This document shows, piece after piece, positions 51,811 to 62,101 of a stretch of 64,000 nt of DNA. The stretch comes from Ignavibacteria bacterium. GTDB taxonomy: Bacteria > Bacteroidota > Ignavibacteria > UBA10030. The stretch is from positions 1 through 64,000 of the forward strand of contig VGVZ01000004.1 in NCBI GenBank assembly GCA_016873805.1, written 5' to 3'. Below the pieces are notes generated by a model. The model saw nothing but the letters and a program-made list of their open reading frames with translations. It had not been told where the DNA came from and searched no databases. Position numbers and translations under genes: made by a program. The stretch's first letter is position 1, and every line of letters starts with the position of its first letter.

Positions 51811-52557
51811 GTGAACTCACTTGAAAACAAAGTCGCTCTGGTCACCGGCGGATCACGTGGCATCGGCCGCGCAATCGTTCTCGCGCTGGCTGATCAGGGA
51901 GCGGATATCGCCTTCACCTACAGGAGCGCGACGGGAGCCGCAGAGGAAGTGAAACAGGCCGTTGAGGCCAAAGGACGACGCGTTCTCGCGATCCAGTCAG
52001 ATGCGAAACTGCAGGAAGAGGCCGCAGGCGTCGTTGATGCCGTATTGAACGCGTTCAAGAGCATTCATATTCTTGTGAACAACGCCGGAATTACGAAGGA
52101 TAGTTTGTTGATGAGGATGAGCCCGGAAGACTGGGATGAGGTGATTACGACAAATCTCAAGAGTGCTTTCAACTTTTCGAAAGCCGTTTGTCGGCCGATG
52201 ATGGGACAGCGGGAAGGAAAGATCATCAACATTACCTCGATTGCAGGCGTCGTCGGCAATCCGGGTCAGGCGAACTATTCCGCGGCGAAAGCCGGCATGA
52301 TCGGTCTGACGAAGAGTCTCGCGAAAGAACTCGCCTCGCGGAATATTCAAGTCAACGCCGTTGCTCCCGGATTTGTCGACACCGACATGACGGAGAAACT
52401 CACGCCGCAGCAGAAGGAAGCAATCCTTGGCATCGTTCCGATGAAGCGAACAGCGAAACCCGAAGAAATTGCGAGCGTAGTGTTGTTTCTCGCTTCGCCT
52501 GCCGCGAGCTATATGACCGGCCAGGTCCTCTGCGTCGACGGCGGACTTGTAATGTAG
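51811..52557 (+). CDS. fabG: 3-oxoacyl-ACP reductase
   Basis: 248 aa short-chain dehydrogenase. T-G-G-S-R-G-I-G-R-A for NADPH, N-N-A-G-I-T, catalytic Ser in I-T-S-I-A-G and Y-S-A-A-K, and V-A-P-G-F-V-D-T-D-M-T. GTG start preceded by GAGGAG. Confidence 0.95.
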   Translation: MNSLENKVALVTGGSRGIGRAIVLALADQGADIAFTYRSATGAAEEVKQAVEAKGRRVLAIQSDAKLQEEAAGVVDAVLNAFKSIHILVNNAGITKDSLLMRMSPEDWDEVITTNLKSAFNFSKAVCRPMMGQREGKIINITSIAGVVGNPGQANYSAAKAGMIGLTKSLAKELASRNIQVNAVAPGFVDTDMTEKLTPQQKEAILGIVPMKRTAKPEEIASVVLFLASPAASYMTGQVLCVDGGLVM

Positions 52558-52611
52558 AGTTGTTTTTTCTAATTTATAGCACTTCAGATCACCCATACAG
52601 GAGAACCACAC

Positions 52612-52848
52612 ATGGCTGACGTTGAGGCAAAAGTCAAAGAAATCATCGTGTCCAAGCTTGGCGTCGATGAAGCTCAGATTACCCTTCAAGCGTCGTTCAC
52701 GAACGATCTTGGAGCGGACTCGCTTGACACGGTTGAGCTCGTCATGGAATTTGAGAAGGCATTCAACATCCAGATTCCGGACGAAGATGCCGAGAAGATC
52801 TCAACAGTCGGAGACGCGGTCAATTACCTGAAGTCGAAGATATCGTAA
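52612..52848 (+). CDS. acpP: Acyl carrier protein
   Basis: 78 aa, acidic, with the phosphopantetheine Ser in [11 protein letters not shown]. Good AGGAG ribosome site. It carries acyl chains for the fab, plsX and lipid enzymes of this cluster. Confidence 0.97.
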   Translation: MADVEAKVKEIIVSKLGVDEAQITLQASFTNDLGADSLDTVELVMEFEKAFNIQIPDEDAEKISTVGDAVNYLKSKIS

Positions 52849-52923
52849 CGTCTCGCTGGTTGCGTCAACGTTTCAGCATCCACCCCAACGTTCCCAACGG
52901 AGGTGATGTCTGATCGTCATCTC

Positions 52924-52956
52924 CTCGAGTGGCGTGCAATGAGCCTGCCGCTCGAG
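52924..52956 (+). promoter_or_regulatory. Hairpin between acpP and fabF
   Basis: CTCGAGTGGC (52924-52933) pairs with GCCGCTCGAG (52947-52956): ten pairs including one G-U, 13-base loop, followed by a T-rich but interrupted stretch. Could act as a leaky terminator or processing site that lets acpP be made in excess of fabF. Confidence 0.4.
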
Positions 52957-53017
52957 GAATCGTTGTTGTTTGAAAGTCTGCAGCGGTTTTCGTTGATGAG
53001 GGAGGAGAGACAATCTC

Positions 53018-54286
53018 ATGGCATTTGACGGGAAGAAGCGGCGCGTTGTCGTTACGGGAATGGGAGCCCTGACCCCACTCGGACTCACCGTCCATGAATA
53101 CTGGGAAAACCTTCTGGCGGGGAAGAGCGGTGCAGGCCCCAATCCATACTTCGACACCAGGGAGTTCGATACCAAGTTCGTCTGTGCGCTGAAGGGATTC
53201 GATGCCATGAAGTTCATGGATCGAAAACTCGCCCAACGAAGCGACCCCTTCACGCAGTACGCCCTGGCGGCGACCGAAGTCGCTCTCAAAGACTCAGGGC
53301 TCAATCTGGAGGCGGAAGACCGGGAGCGCATCGGGGTCGTGGTGGGATCGGGTATCGGGGGGATGTGGACGTATCATCGACAGCAGGAGACCCTGTTCGA
53401 AACCAAAGGACCTCATCGAATCAGTCCGTTCTTCATTCCGATGTTGATTCCGGATATCACCCCGGGACGGATATCGATGATCTACGGTCTCAAAGGGCCG
53501 AACTACGGGACGGTCTCTGCCTGCGCGACGGCGTCCCACGCGATCGGCGATTCCTTTGTTCTCATCCAGCGAGGCGATGCAGATGTGATGGTTACCGGGG
53601 GCTCCGAGGCGCCCATCACTCCCATGGGAGTTGGCGGCTTCAATGCAATGAAGGCATTGTCCACACGGAACGATGCGCCGGAAAAGGCCAGCCGACCCTT
53701 TGACAAGACGCGGGATGGATTTGTGATGGGGGAGGGAAGCGGGATTCTCGTGATTGAAGAACTCCACCACGCGGTCAATCGCGGGGCACGGATTTATGCG
53801 GAAATCGCCGGCATCGGATTCACGGCAGATGCGCACCACATCACCGAGCCAGCGCCGGGAGGCGAAGGAGCCGTCCGTTCCATGCGACTGGCTATCAAAG
53901 ACGCCGGATTGAGCCCTGAAGATGTCGACTACATCAACACCCATGGTACTTCAACGCCGGTTGGGGACAAGAACGAGACCGCGGCCATCAAGACGGTGTT
54001 CGGTAATCGGGCGTACAACATGGCCGTGAACTCAACGAAATCGATGATCGGTCATCTACTCGGCGCAGCCGGTGCCGTGGAAGCGATTGCAACAATCATG
54101 TCCATCGTCTCGAACAAAGTCCACCCGACGATCAATCTGGAAACGCCCGATCCGGAATGTGATCTGAACTATCTTTCTGATGGTGCGAACGATTGGAGTG
54201 TGAACGCAGCGATCTCCAACACGTTCGGATTTGGTGGACACAATGCCTCCATTCTGTTCAGGAAATACGCAAACGAGCGGGATTGA
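53018..54286 (+). CDS. fabF: 3-oxoacyl-ACP synthase II
   Basis: 422 aa. Elongating condensing enzyme; Cys in V-S-A-C-A-T-A-S-H, His in N-T-H-G-T-S-T-P and H in I-G-H-L-L-G-A-A-G. Strong GGGAGGAGAG ribosome site. A 169-base gap with a hairpin separates it from acpP. Confidence 0.95.
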   Translation: MAFDGKKRRVVVTGMGALTPLGLTVHEYWENLLAGKSGAGPNPYFDTREFDTKFVCALKGFDAMKFMDRKLAQRSDPFTQYALAATEVALKDSGLNLEAEDRERIGVVVGSGIGGMWTYHRQQETLFETKGPHRISPFFIPMLIPDITPGRISMIYGLKGPNYGTVSACATASHAIGDSFVLIQRGDADVMVTGGSEAPITPMGVGGFNAMKALSTRNDAPEKASRPFDKTRDGFVMGEGSGILVIEELHHAVNRGARIYAEIAGIGFTADAHHITEPAPGGEGAVRSMRLAIKDAGLSPEDVDYINTHGTSTPVGDKNETAAIKTVFGNRAYNMAVNSTKSMIGHLLGAAGAVEAIATIMSIVSNKVHPTINLETPDPECDLNYLSDGANDWSVNAAISNTFGFGGHNASILFRKYANERD

Positions 54287-54310
54287 AGCCTCGATGCAGA
54301 AGGATCAGCA

Positions 54311-55147
54311 GTGCGTCGAAACGTGTTTCACCACATCAAAGATTTGCTCCAGAACCTCCGGGGAAAACGCGGCACTCGATCAACGATAGATACGATCTCC
54401 CCGATGAGGGAAACCGCAGGCGAGATCGATTTTCGTGAGCTTGAAACGCGAATTGGCTATCACCCCGTCAATCGTGCGGTATTCCTCGAAGCGCTCCTCC
54501 ATCGTTCATACCTCCCCTTTGTCACACCGGGCCACCGATCAAACGAACGACTCGAATTTCTCGGAGACTCCATCCTGAATTTCCTCGTCGCGGATCATCT
54601 CTATCGAACATACCGGGGCATGGGAGAAGGAGAACTCACGAAATTACGCGCTCGTCTCGTCAATCGTCGTGTGCTGGCACAACGGGCGCGAAGCATCAAC
54701 CTTTCAGAATTCCTTCTCCTGAGCCCGAGCGCGCTTCAGTCGCTTGACGGCGGATCTGAATCAATCCTCTCCGATGGTTTTGAAGCGCTGATCGGAGCCA
54801 TCTATCTTGATGGGGGACTGGACAAAGCCCGGGAATTTGTCAACCGGACACTCCTTTCCCATGAGTCAGTGCTCCAGAGCGCCCTGATGGATGACAACTT
54901 CAAAAGCGCCCTCCTCGAACACACCCAGAGTCACGGCCTTGGGGTCCCGCGCTATGTCACGATCCGCGAAGAAGGTCCCGACCATGACCGACGCTTCACG
55001 GTTGAAGTCTACGTCGGTGAACAGAAAATGGGGACCGGAACCGGTCGGAGCAAGAAGGATGCCGAGCAAGCCGCTGCTGCCGTCGCTCTTTCCGGCAAGA
55101 CCCCGCTTGCGATTAACGACCACAACGAAAACGATCAGTCTCCATGA
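54311..55147 (+). CDS. rnc: Ribonuclease III
   Basis: 278 aa. Nuclease signature [10 protein letters not shown], second acidic site [15 protein letters not shown], and a C-terminal double-stranded RNA-binding domain ([14 protein letters not shown]). About 35 extra residues at the N-terminus. GTG start. fabF-rnc adjacency is common. Overlaps gcvP by ATGA. Confidence 0.94.
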   Translation: MRRNVFHHIKDLLQNLRGKRGTRSTIDTISPMRETAGEIDFRELETRIGYHPVNRAVFLEALLHRSYLPFVTPGHRSNERLEFLGDSILNFLVADHLYRTYRGMGEGELTKLRARLVNRRVLAQRARSINLSEFLLLSPSALQSLDGGSESILSDGFEALIGAIYLDGGLDKAREFVNRTLLSHESVLQSALMDDNFKSALLEHTQSHGLGVPRYVTIREEGPDHDRRFTVEVYVGEQKMGTGTGRSKKDAEQAAAAVALSGKTPLAINDHNENDQSP

Positions 55148-58032
55148 AGAACGACTTCGAACGACGTCATCTCGGACCACACAAAAACGATCTCCCCGAA
55201 ATGCTCAACGTGATCGGTGTTGAGTCGCTTGATGCCCTGATCGAGCAGACGATCCCCGCATCGATCAGACTTGACCGCCCGCTAAGTCTTCCCTCCCCCA
55301 TGACGGAACACGATTTCCTGGCGCACCTTCGACGAATTGCCGCGCAGAATGTTCTCTGCAAATCGTACCTGGGGCAAGGGTACTACCACTGTATAACGCC
55401 GACGGTCATTCAACGCTCGATCTTCGAAAACCCGGGGTGGTACACCCAGTACACACCGTATCAGGCAGAAATCTCGCAGGGACGATTGGAGGCCCTCCTG
55501 AATTTCCAGACGATGGTCACAGATTTGACCGGGCTGGAGGTTGCGAACGCGTCGTTGTTGGACGAGGGGACTGCCGCCGCCGAAGCGATGGCAATGGCCC
55601 ATGGCATCACGAATCGGTCGACAAATGGATCGCCGCGCAATCGATTGTTTGTCTCCGAGAGATGCTACGTTCAGACCGTTGAGGTGCTCAAATCCCGGGC
55701 GCTGCCCCTCGGAATTGATGTAGTCTCAGGCGATCATCGAACCGTGAAACTCGATTCCTCCTATTTTGGCATCATCCTCCAATATCCTGACGAGTACGGG
55801 GCAGTGTCGGATTTCAGCGCAGTCATCCGACAGGCGCACGATGTCGGAGCGCTCGCGATTATTGCGGCGGATCTGCTCAGTCTGGCTCTCCTTGTGCCGC
55901 CGGGAGAATTCGGCGCAGATATCGCTGTGGGAAGTACACAACGCTTGGGCGTGCCGATGGGATATGGTGGACCTCATGCCGCGTATTTTGCCACACGAAT
56001 GGAGTTCATCCGATCAATGCCGGGTCGCATCATCGGCGTTTCAATTGATGCACAGAACAATCCCGCGTACCGGATGACCCTTCAGACCCGGGAACAACAC
56101 ATCCGGCGCGAAAAAGCCACGTCGAATATCTGCACGGCTCAGGCACTTCTCGCAATCATGGCGGGTATGTACGCCGTCTACCATGGTCCTGATGGAATCA
56201 GATCCATTGCGTCCCGCATCAATCATCTTGCCCGCGTTTTGGAGGCGGAGCTTTCCTCATTGGGCTTCGGCCAGATGAACAATGTGTACTTCGACACGCT
56301 GAACATCGAGACGGGAGCGCGGGAGCTCCGTGATTCGATTGTTCAGATTGCGCGGCAGGAAAAGATGAACTTCAGATCCATTGGCGAGACGCGGATCGGA
56401 ATCTCCATCGATGAGACGGTTTCGGAGGAGGAGATTCTGATGATCGTGCGCGCATTCGCGCGGGCGAAGGAGATCACATTTGCCGAGACGGATCTCGCCA
56501 GAAGGTATGAATCGCAAGAGATCAGGTTTCCGACGGAATTTCACAGGACGAGCAGGTATCTCCAGCACGCCGTTTTCAATACTCATCACTCCGAGACGCA
56601 GCTCCTTCGGTACATCAAGATGCTGGAGAATCGTGATCTCTCCCTCACCGGTTCAATGATTCCTCTCGGCTCGTGCACCATGAAGCTGAACGCGGCAACA
56701 GAATTGATGCCCGTCAGCTGGCCCGAGTTCAGTCAGCCACATCCCTTCGTGCCGGTTGACCAGGTGCGGGGGTACAAGCAGATCATCGATGAGCTCGAAC
56801 ACGAGCTTTGTGAGATTACCGGATTCGCAGCGGCGTCGCTGCAGCCAAACTCAGGTGCGCAAGGAGAATTTGCCGGACTTTCCGTCATCCGGGCATATCA
56901 TGCCGATCGCGGAGAATCGCATCGGAATGTCGCGTTGATTCCATCCTCTGCGCATGGTACGAATCCGGCGAGCGCGGTGATGGCTGGACTCAGCGTCGTG
57001 GTTGTGAATTGCGATGCCAACGGAAATATCGACGTCTCGGATCTCAAGAAAAAGGCGGAACAGCACCAAGATGTCCTTGCCGCTCTGATGGTTACCTATC
57101 CATCAACGCACGGTGTGTTCGAAGAAGAGATTCGTGAGGTTTGTACCATCGTTCATTCGTGTGGTGGACAGGTCTATATGGACGGGGCAAACATGAACGC
57201 GCAGGTGGGCTTGACGAGCCCGGCACTGATCGGAGCGGATGTCATTCACCTGAATCTTCACAAGACATTTGCGATTCCGCACGGGGGCGGCGGTCCCGGG
57301 ATGGGTCCGATCTGTGTGGCGAAACACCTTGCTCCGTTTCTTCCCGGACATCCCGTCGTGAAAACAGGGGGGGAAAAAGGGATTCCTGCGGTTGCCTCGA
57401 CACCCTACGGAAGCACCAGTATCATCCTTATCTCGTACGCCTACATCCGATTGTTGGGTTCCGAAGGGCTGACGAACGCGTCGCGATACGCAATCCTCAC
57501 CGCCAACTACTTGAAATCCAGGTTGGAACGGTATTGTCCGATTCTCTACAAAGGGAAAAACGATCGCGTCGCACACGAGTTCATTCTGAATACGAAGCAG
57601 TTTAAGCAGACTGCGGATGTCGACGTCGAAGATATCGCCAAGCGTCTGATGGATTACAGCTTTCACGCTCCGACAGTCTCCTTCCCGGTTCCGGGAACGC
57701 TGATGGTGGAGCCGACGGAGAGCGAGCCTCGGGAGGAACTCGACCGCTTTGTTGATGCGATGGTTTCGATTCGCGAAGAGATCCGCGCGATCGAGGAGGG
57801 AAGAGCAGACAAGTTCAACAACGTGCTCAAGAACGCTCCCCACACAGGTGCTCATGCAACAAAGGATCAATGGGATCATCCGTACACACGGGAGCAGGCG
57901 GTATTCCCGCTTCCGTCGCTGAAGATCCGAAAATTCTGGCCTCCCGTTGGGCGAATCAACAGTACGTACGGAGACCGGAACATCTTCTGCACCTGTCCGC
58001 CTCTGGAATCGTTCATCGAGGGTTCAACGTAA
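55144..58032 (+). CDS. gcvP: Glycine dehydrogenase (decarboxylating), P-protein
   Basis: 962 aa, the single-chain form. Opens F-E-R-R-H-L-G-P and carries [22 protein letters not shown] and the PLP lysine in [17 protein letters not shown]. It decarboxylates glycine and passes the aminomethyl group to H-protein. The T-, H- and L-protein genes are not in this window. Start in the rnc overlap (ATGA). Confidence 0.95.
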   Translation: MKNDFERRHLGPHKNDLPEMLNVIGVESLDALIEQTIPASIRLDRPLSLPSPMTEHDFLAHLRRIAAQNVLCKSYLGQGYYHCITPTVIQRSIFENPGWYTQYTPYQAEISQGRLEALLNFQTMVTDLTGLEVANASLLDEGTAAAEAMAMAHGITNRSTNGSPRNRLFVSERCYVQTVEVLKSRALPLGIDVVSGDHRTVKLDSSYFGIILQYPDEYGAVSDFSAVIRQAHDVGALAIIAADLLSLALLVPPGEFGADIAVGSTQRLGVPMGYGGPHAAYFATRMEFIRSMPGRIIGVSIDAQNNPAYRMTLQTREQHIRREKATSNICTAQALLAIMAGMYAVYHGPDGIRSIASRINHLARVLEAELSSLGFGQMNNVYFDTLNIETGARELRDSIVQIARQEKMNFRSIGETRIGISIDETVSEEEILMIVRAFARAKEITFAETDLARRYESQEIRFPTEFHRTSRYLQHAVFNTHHSETQLLRYIKMLENRDLSLTGSMIPLGSCTMKLNAATELMPVSWPEFSQPHPFVPVDQVRGYKQIIDELEHELCEITGFAAASLQPNSGAQGEFAGLSVIRAYHADRGESHRNVALIPSSAHGTNPASAVMAGLSVVVVNCDANGNIDVSDLKKKAEQHQDVLAALMVTYPSTHGVFEEEIREVCTIVHSCGGQVYMDGANMNAQVGLTSPALIGADVIHLNLHKTFAIPHGGGGPGMGPICVAKHLAPFLPGHPVVKTGGEKGIPAVASTPYGSTSIILISYAYIRLLGSEGLTNASRYAILTANYLKSRLERYCPILYKGKNDRVAHEFILNTKQFKQTADVDVEDIAKRLMDYSFHAPTVSFPVPGTLMVEPTESEPREELDRFVDAMVSIREEIRAIEEGRADKFNNVLKNAPHTGAHATKDQWDHPYTREQAVFPLPSLKIRKFWPPVGRINSTYGDRNIFCTCPPLESFIEGST

Positions 58033-58052
58033 GAATACTGAGGAGGGAGGCC

Positions 58053-58463
58053 GTGCCAATCGCACAGGATGAGAAACTCAGAAACATTCTCAACAATGCC
58101 CGGACGATCGCCGTCGTTGGTGCATCGGAAGATCCGGCGCGCGATAGTTACGCAATCACCCGGTTTCTCCTCGACCGGGGGTACGAGGTGTTCCCCGTGA
58201 ATCCGAAGCACGAGACCTTGCTGGGGGTGAGGTGCTGCCCCGACCTGAAATCTATTCCGAAGAAGATCGACATCGTTGACGTGTTCCGTAGGGCGGATGC
58301 CGTGGTTGGTGTCGCAGAAGAAGCAATTGAAGTTGGTGCAAAGACTCTCTGGCTCCAGCTCGGCGTCGTGAACGATGAGGCCGCGCGGTTGGCAGAAGAG
58401 CGGGGACTCAACGTGGTGATGGATCATTGCATTGCAGTCGAGCACCGACGGCTGATTCCCTGA
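58053..58463 (+). CDS. CoA-binding domain protein (YccU-like)
   Basis: 136 aa. A single Rossmann-like CoA-binding domain: T-I-A-V-V-G-A-S-E-D-P, G-Y-E-V-F-P-V-N-P, V-D-V-F-R-R, W-L-Q-L-G-V and V-M-D-H-C. GTG 58053 follows AGGAGGGAGG; the longer frame starting in gcvP is rejected. Function of the family is unsettled. Last gene before a strong terminator. Confidence 0.88.
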   Translation: MPIAQDEKLRNILNNARTIAVVGASEDPARDSYAITRFLLDRGYEVFPVNPKHETLLGVRCCPDLKSIPKKIDIVDVFRRADAVVGVAEEAIEVGAKTLWLQLGVVNDEAARLAEERGLNVVMDHCIAVEHRRLIP

Positions 58464-58487
58464 GGGGTATTCACAATTGTCTGGCGG

Positions 58488-58515
58488 ACCCCTTCTGACA
58501 GCGGAAGGGGTTTTT
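58488..58515 (+). terminator. Rho-independent terminator overlapping the next gene's Shine-Dalgarno
   Basis: ACCCCTTC (58488-58495), 8-base loop, GAAGGGGT (58504-58511), then TTTT to 58515. The 3' arm contains GGAAGGGG (58503-58510), which is the ribosome site for the ATG at 58518. Confidence 0.85.
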
Positions 58516-58517
58516 GC

Positions 58518-59849
58518 ATGATGAAGCGAATAATCGGTTTTGGAAGAATGTTCAAGCGAAGGATTGCGTTCGCGACGATCGCATGCCTTGTGGGTGTGCT
58601 TGCCCCGGGCGCCTGGAGCCAACAACAAAGCCAGAGTCCATTGGTTGTCGCGGAGATCAGGATACTCGGCAACAACCAAACGAAGGATGGGACGATTCTC
58701 CGGGAAATGTCGATCCAAGTCGGTGATACGCTCTCTGAGCGCGCGATCGGCCATGATCGTCAACGAATCTATGATCTTCAGTTGTTCAACCGGGTGGATC
58801 TCCAATTTACGATCGAGCGGGACAGCGCCATCGTCTATGTGATTGTTCACGAACGATGGTATGTCTTTCCGTTCCCCGTTATTGGATTCAAATACCGGGA
58901 TCCCGATAACCTCTACTATGGTGCAGGCATCATGCACCAAAACTTTCGGGGTCGGAATGAAAAGATCTTTGCCGCCTTTGCCGTCGGATTCGATCGATGG
59001 ATTGAGGCAAGCTATTTCAATCCCAGGTTGAACAGCGATGATCTGTTTCTGCGGACCTCTCTTCAATCCGCGAAGCTCCAGAACCTCCGTCCGGAGATGG
59101 GATTCTACGACCAGCAGAGGTATGGCGTCAGCCTTCTCCTCGGAAAACGATTCGGCCTGTATCAGACGTTTTCCGGATGGATCAATTATGATGTCTGGAT
59201 TGTCCCGTTCGACAGATACAGAGGGACGCTTTCTTCCAGCGGCCGCGATGCATTCCTCTCGTTCGGGCTCAGCTACAGCTATGACACACGTGATCTCCGA
59301 GAGTATGCCACCGGAGGATCTGCATACTCGGTGACAGCAATCAAAGCGGGATTGGGGACGTCGGAAGTCGATCATATGCGTCTCGGCTTTTCCGCTCGAA
59401 CGTTCCGGAAGATCACCGGAGATGTGTCGATCGGTGGACGCGTGTTCGGAACGTTCACGGCCGGAGGACCTCTTCCGCCGTACAGCTATCTCTACTTCGG
59501 GTATGATGAGAGAATCCGCGGATATTTTACCCGCATCGTCGAGGGGGAGCACGCGATCGGAACGAATGTGGAGTTTCGAATTCCGATTCTCACCCCCCGG
59601 TATCTCACAATCCCTGGACTCGTCGTTCCCCAATTCAGTGTTCTCCGGTATGGGATCTACGCAGGTATTTTCGCGGATGCGGGGAAAACGTGGTACCGAT
59701 CCGAATCGTTTTCGTCGCGACGATGGTACGCCGGAGCGGGAGGCGGACTTCATTTCCTCCTTCCGTACAGTCTCATCCTGAGAACGGAGTATGCATGGAA
59801 CGATCGGGGGAGCGGTGAATTCGTTCTGGATATCGGGGCGGCATTCTAG
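58518..59849 (+). CDS. BamA/TamA-family outer-membrane protein with one POTRA domain
   Basis: 443 aa. Signal peptide ending A-P-G-A-W-S-Q, one POTRA-like domain (V-V-A-E-I-R-I-L-G-N-N-Q-T-K-D ... L-F-N-R-V-D-L), then a 16-strand-type barrel with G-Y-D-E-R-I-R-G-Y and a C-terminal Phe. Much shorter than BamA (five POTRA), so it is a TamA/ShlB-like or lineage-specific insertase or transporter. Its TAG stop lies in the CTAG target of the miniature element at 59849-59971. Its ribosome site is inside the upstream terminator hairpin. Confidence 0.88.
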   Translation: MMKRIIGFGRMFKRRIAFATIACLVGVLAPGAWSQQQSQSPLVVAEIRILGNNQTKDGTILREMSIQVGDTLSERAIGHDRQRIYDLQLFNRVDLQFTIERDSAIVYVIVHERWYVFPFPVIGFKYRDPDNLYYGAGIMHQNFRGRNEKIFAAFAVGFDRWIEASYFNPRLNSDDLFLRTSLQSAKLQNLRPEMGFYDQQRYGVSLLLGKRFGLYQTFSGWINYDVWIVPFDRYRGTLSSSGRDAFLSFGLSYSYDTRDLREYATGGSAYSVTAIKAGLGTSEVDHMRLGFSARTFRKITGDVSIGGRVFGTFTAGGPLPPYSYLYFGYDERIRGYFTRIVEGEHAIGTNVEFRIPILTPRYLTIPGLVVPQFSVLRYGIYAGIFADAGKTWYRSESFSSRRWYAGAGGGLHFLLPYSLILRTEYAWNDRGSGEFVLDIGAAF

Positions 59850-59971
59850 TGCCGTTCCAAGAAAGTAATCTTGTGTCCTATCATCGAGCATCAAGTTGGA
59901 ACGAGCACTAGTGCTCGCTCCCACTAACCGATCCCGCATCACAACACAATATTTATTTTTGGGAGCGGCAC
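59849..59971 (-). mobile_element. Twin-hairpin miniature inverted-repeat element, copy 2
   Basis: 123 bp, reverse orientation relative to copy 1 at 131-253, with five differences by my alignment. TA at 59847-59848 and 59972-59973. The central palindrome GAGCACTAGTGCTC is at 59903-59916. Removing the element and one TA rebuilds CTAG and keeps the TAG stop of the upstream barrel gene. Confidence 0.85.
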
Positions 59972-60006
59972 TAGCTGACACTCGGATCACATGCGTCTTG
60001 AGAAGT

Positions 60007-60729
60007 ATGGGTAAGGAACACTTCTACGTCAAGCCCTCAAACATCGGTCGGTCGGTCCTCGTGATCGACGGAGAAGAGCACAAACACCTTTCGCGTGTTC
60101 TGCGCAAGCAAGTGGGTGATCATATCGTTGTCATCGATGGACGCGGACATTCGTACGAGGTGATGATCCGATCCGTTGATGGTGAGCATACCGAATGTGA
60201 AATTATCGAAACCCGGGAGATGCTCAATGAGTCGCCTGTGGAAGTTGCGATTGGTGTTTCACTGCTGCGCAATCCATCCCGGTTTGATTTCATGGTTGAG
60301 AAAGTAACTGAGCTTGGGGTCCGGAGGATTATTCCGTTGCTCTGCGAGCGGACGATTCCCCAACACGCGAAGCTATCCAGGTATCAAAAAATCGCCCTTT
60401 CTGCGACAAAACAGTCGTGTCGCTCGGTATTGCCTGAAATCTTTGTTTTGACGAAATTCGATGTGCTGTTGCAGGGTCTTTCCGGATATGATCTCAAGCT
60501 CATTCCGCACGAAACCACAGAGCAGTCACAATTCCTCGGAACTGTTTTGCAGCACCACATCACGGCGCAATCCATCTTCATCCTGATCGGTCCGGAAGGG
60601 GGCTTTTCCGATTCGGAAATCGGTCACGCGGCCGCACGGGGATTTGTTCCGGTTTCTCTCGGTCCGAGGCGACTTCGTGCAGAAACCGCGGCCATTCTGT
60701 CAGCAGGACTCGTTCTCCGTGGACGATAA
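60007..60729 (+). CDS. rsmE: 16S rRNA m3U1498 methyltransferase
   Basis: 240 aa. N-terminal PUA-like domain (G-E-E-H-K-H-L-S-R-V-L-R) and C-terminal SPOUT knot with I-L-I-G-P-E-G-G-F-S and L-G-P-R-R-L-R-A-E-T-A-A. ATG 60007 is chosen; the frame is open upstream to 59896 through the miniature element, which could misplace an automatic start. Confidence 0.92.
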   Translation: MGKEHFYVKPSNIGRSVLVIDGEEHKHLSRVLRKQVGDHIVVIDGRGHSYEVMIRSVDGEHTECEIIETREMLNESPVEVAIGVSLLRNPSRFDFMVEKVTELGVRRIIPLLCERTIPQHAKLSRYQKIALSATKQSCRSVLPEIFVLTKFDVLLQGLSGYDLKLIPHETTEQSQFLGTVLQHHITAQSIFILIGPEGGFSDSEIGHAAARGFVPVSLGPRRLRAETAAILSAGLVLRGR

Positions 60730-60757
60730 CTTTGTTCAACTCTTTTAGGAACGAACC

Positions 60758-62095
60758 GTGAAGATTGTTGTGATCGGTGCCGGTGAGATTGGATTTCACA
60801 CGGCGAAAATCCTCTCACAGGAAAAACACGATGTCATCGTTGTCGACAGCAGTGCCGCGCAGCTCGAACGCGTGAATGACGCCCTTGATGTCATGACCGT
60901 AGAGGGGAGCGGAAGCCGCCTCACCACGTTGCGTCGTGCACAGGTGGAACAAGCCGATGTGGTGATCGCAGTGACGTCGAACGACGACGTGAATTTTGCC
61001 TCGTGCGTGCTCTCGCATCGATTGGGCGCGAAGCGGAAGTTCATGCGGACCAACGATGCCGATTTCTTTCAAGATGCCGAAGTGACGCCGCAAGAACTCG
61101 GAATCGATATGGCAGTCTCTCCCGAGCGGTTGGCAGCCAAGGAAATCGTGCGCCTCATCCGCCGAACAGCGGCGACCGATATCGTCGATTTCGCCGAGGG
61201 ACGTATCCAGCTGATCGGCATCAAACTCGATCAGGCAAGTCCCTTGATCAATCGGAAGCTCAGAGATGTCGTCAAGGAGTATACTGAAGTCCCCTTCCGC
61301 GCGGTCGCAATCTCGAGAGGTCTTAGAACCGTCATCCCGTCTGCCGACGATGTCTTCAAGAAGGGTGACCAGGTTTTTGTGATTTCCAAAACCGAAATGG
61401 TACCCGAAATGCTGAAGATCTCGGGAAAAGAATCGGTGAAGTTCGAAAATGTTATGATCCTTGGAGGGACGGGGATTGGACAGCAAGTCGCTGAGGATCT
61501 GGAGGAGGAAGTCTCTGTCAAACTTATTGAATCGAGCAAAGAAGCCTCCTCACGGTTGGCCGACGTGTTGAAGAAGACCATGGTGATTCGTGGGGAAGGG
61601 AAGGATCTTGATCTGCTCGCCACCGAGGGTATCATGGATATGGATGCCTATGTGGCCGTGACGCGTGATGAGGAAGACAACATCATTTCCTGCCTGATGG
61701 CCAAACATCTCGGGGTCAAGAAGGCGATTGCCCACGTCGAGAAGACCGACTACATCCCGCTGGCCAACACGATCGGCATCGATGCGCTCGTCAACAAAAA
61801 ACTTTCCGCGGCAACGGAAATCTTGAAGCTCGTGCGTAAAGGAGAAATCCTTTCCATCGCGACGCTCCATGGTGTCGACGCGGAAATGATTGAAATGGTG
61901 GCAAGCCCCAAGTCCTCCGTTACGAAGAAACCGATCCGGGACCTGAAATTTCCCGATGGGGGGATTATCGGCTGCGTGATCAGAAAGGATGAGGTGATCA
62001 TCCCTGTCGGTGATACGCGAATCCTGCCGGATGATCGGGTCGTCGTGCTGACTCTGCCGCGGGCAATCCATGAAGTCGAAAAATTCTTCCACTAG
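60758..62095 (+). CDS. trkA: Trk potassium uptake regulator TrkA
   Basis: 445 aa. Two RCK units, each an NAD(H)/ATP-binding Rossmann fold (V-I-G-A-G-E-I-G-F-H-T-A and I-L-G-G-T-G-I-G-Q-Q-V-A) plus a TrkA-C domain. Peripheral membrane gate of the TrkH channel encoded next. GTG start with AGGA upstream. The gap to trkH is only six bases. Confidence 0.94.
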   Translation: MKIVVIGAGEIGFHTAKILSQEKHDVIVVDSSAAQLERVNDALDVMTVEGSGSRLTTLRRAQVEQADVVIAVTSNDDVNFASCVLSHRLGAKRKFMRTNDADFFQDAEVTPQELGIDMAVSPERLAAKEIVRLIRRTAATDIVDFAEGRIQLIGIKLDQASPLINRKLRDVVKEYTEVPFRAVAISRGLRTVIPSADDVFKKGDQVFVISKTEMVPEMLKISGKESVKFENVMILGGTGIGQQVAEDLEEEVSVKLIESSKEASSRLADVLKKTMVIRGEGKDLDLLATEGIMDMDAYVAVTRDEEDNIISCLMAKHLGVKKAIAHVEKTDYIPLANTIGIDALVNKKLSAATEILKLVRKGEILSIATLHGVDAEMIEMVASPKSSVTKKPIRDLKFPDGGIIGCVIRKDEVIIPVGDTRILPDDRVVVLTLPRAIHEVEKFFH

Positions 62096-62101
62096 CACTC
62101 C

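Noticed and set aside
57876-59990. A 704-codon open frame on the minus strand across gcvP end, the CoA-binding gene and the barrel gene
   Set aside because: It is antisense to three well-supported genes, has no recognisable domains and starts inside the miniature element.
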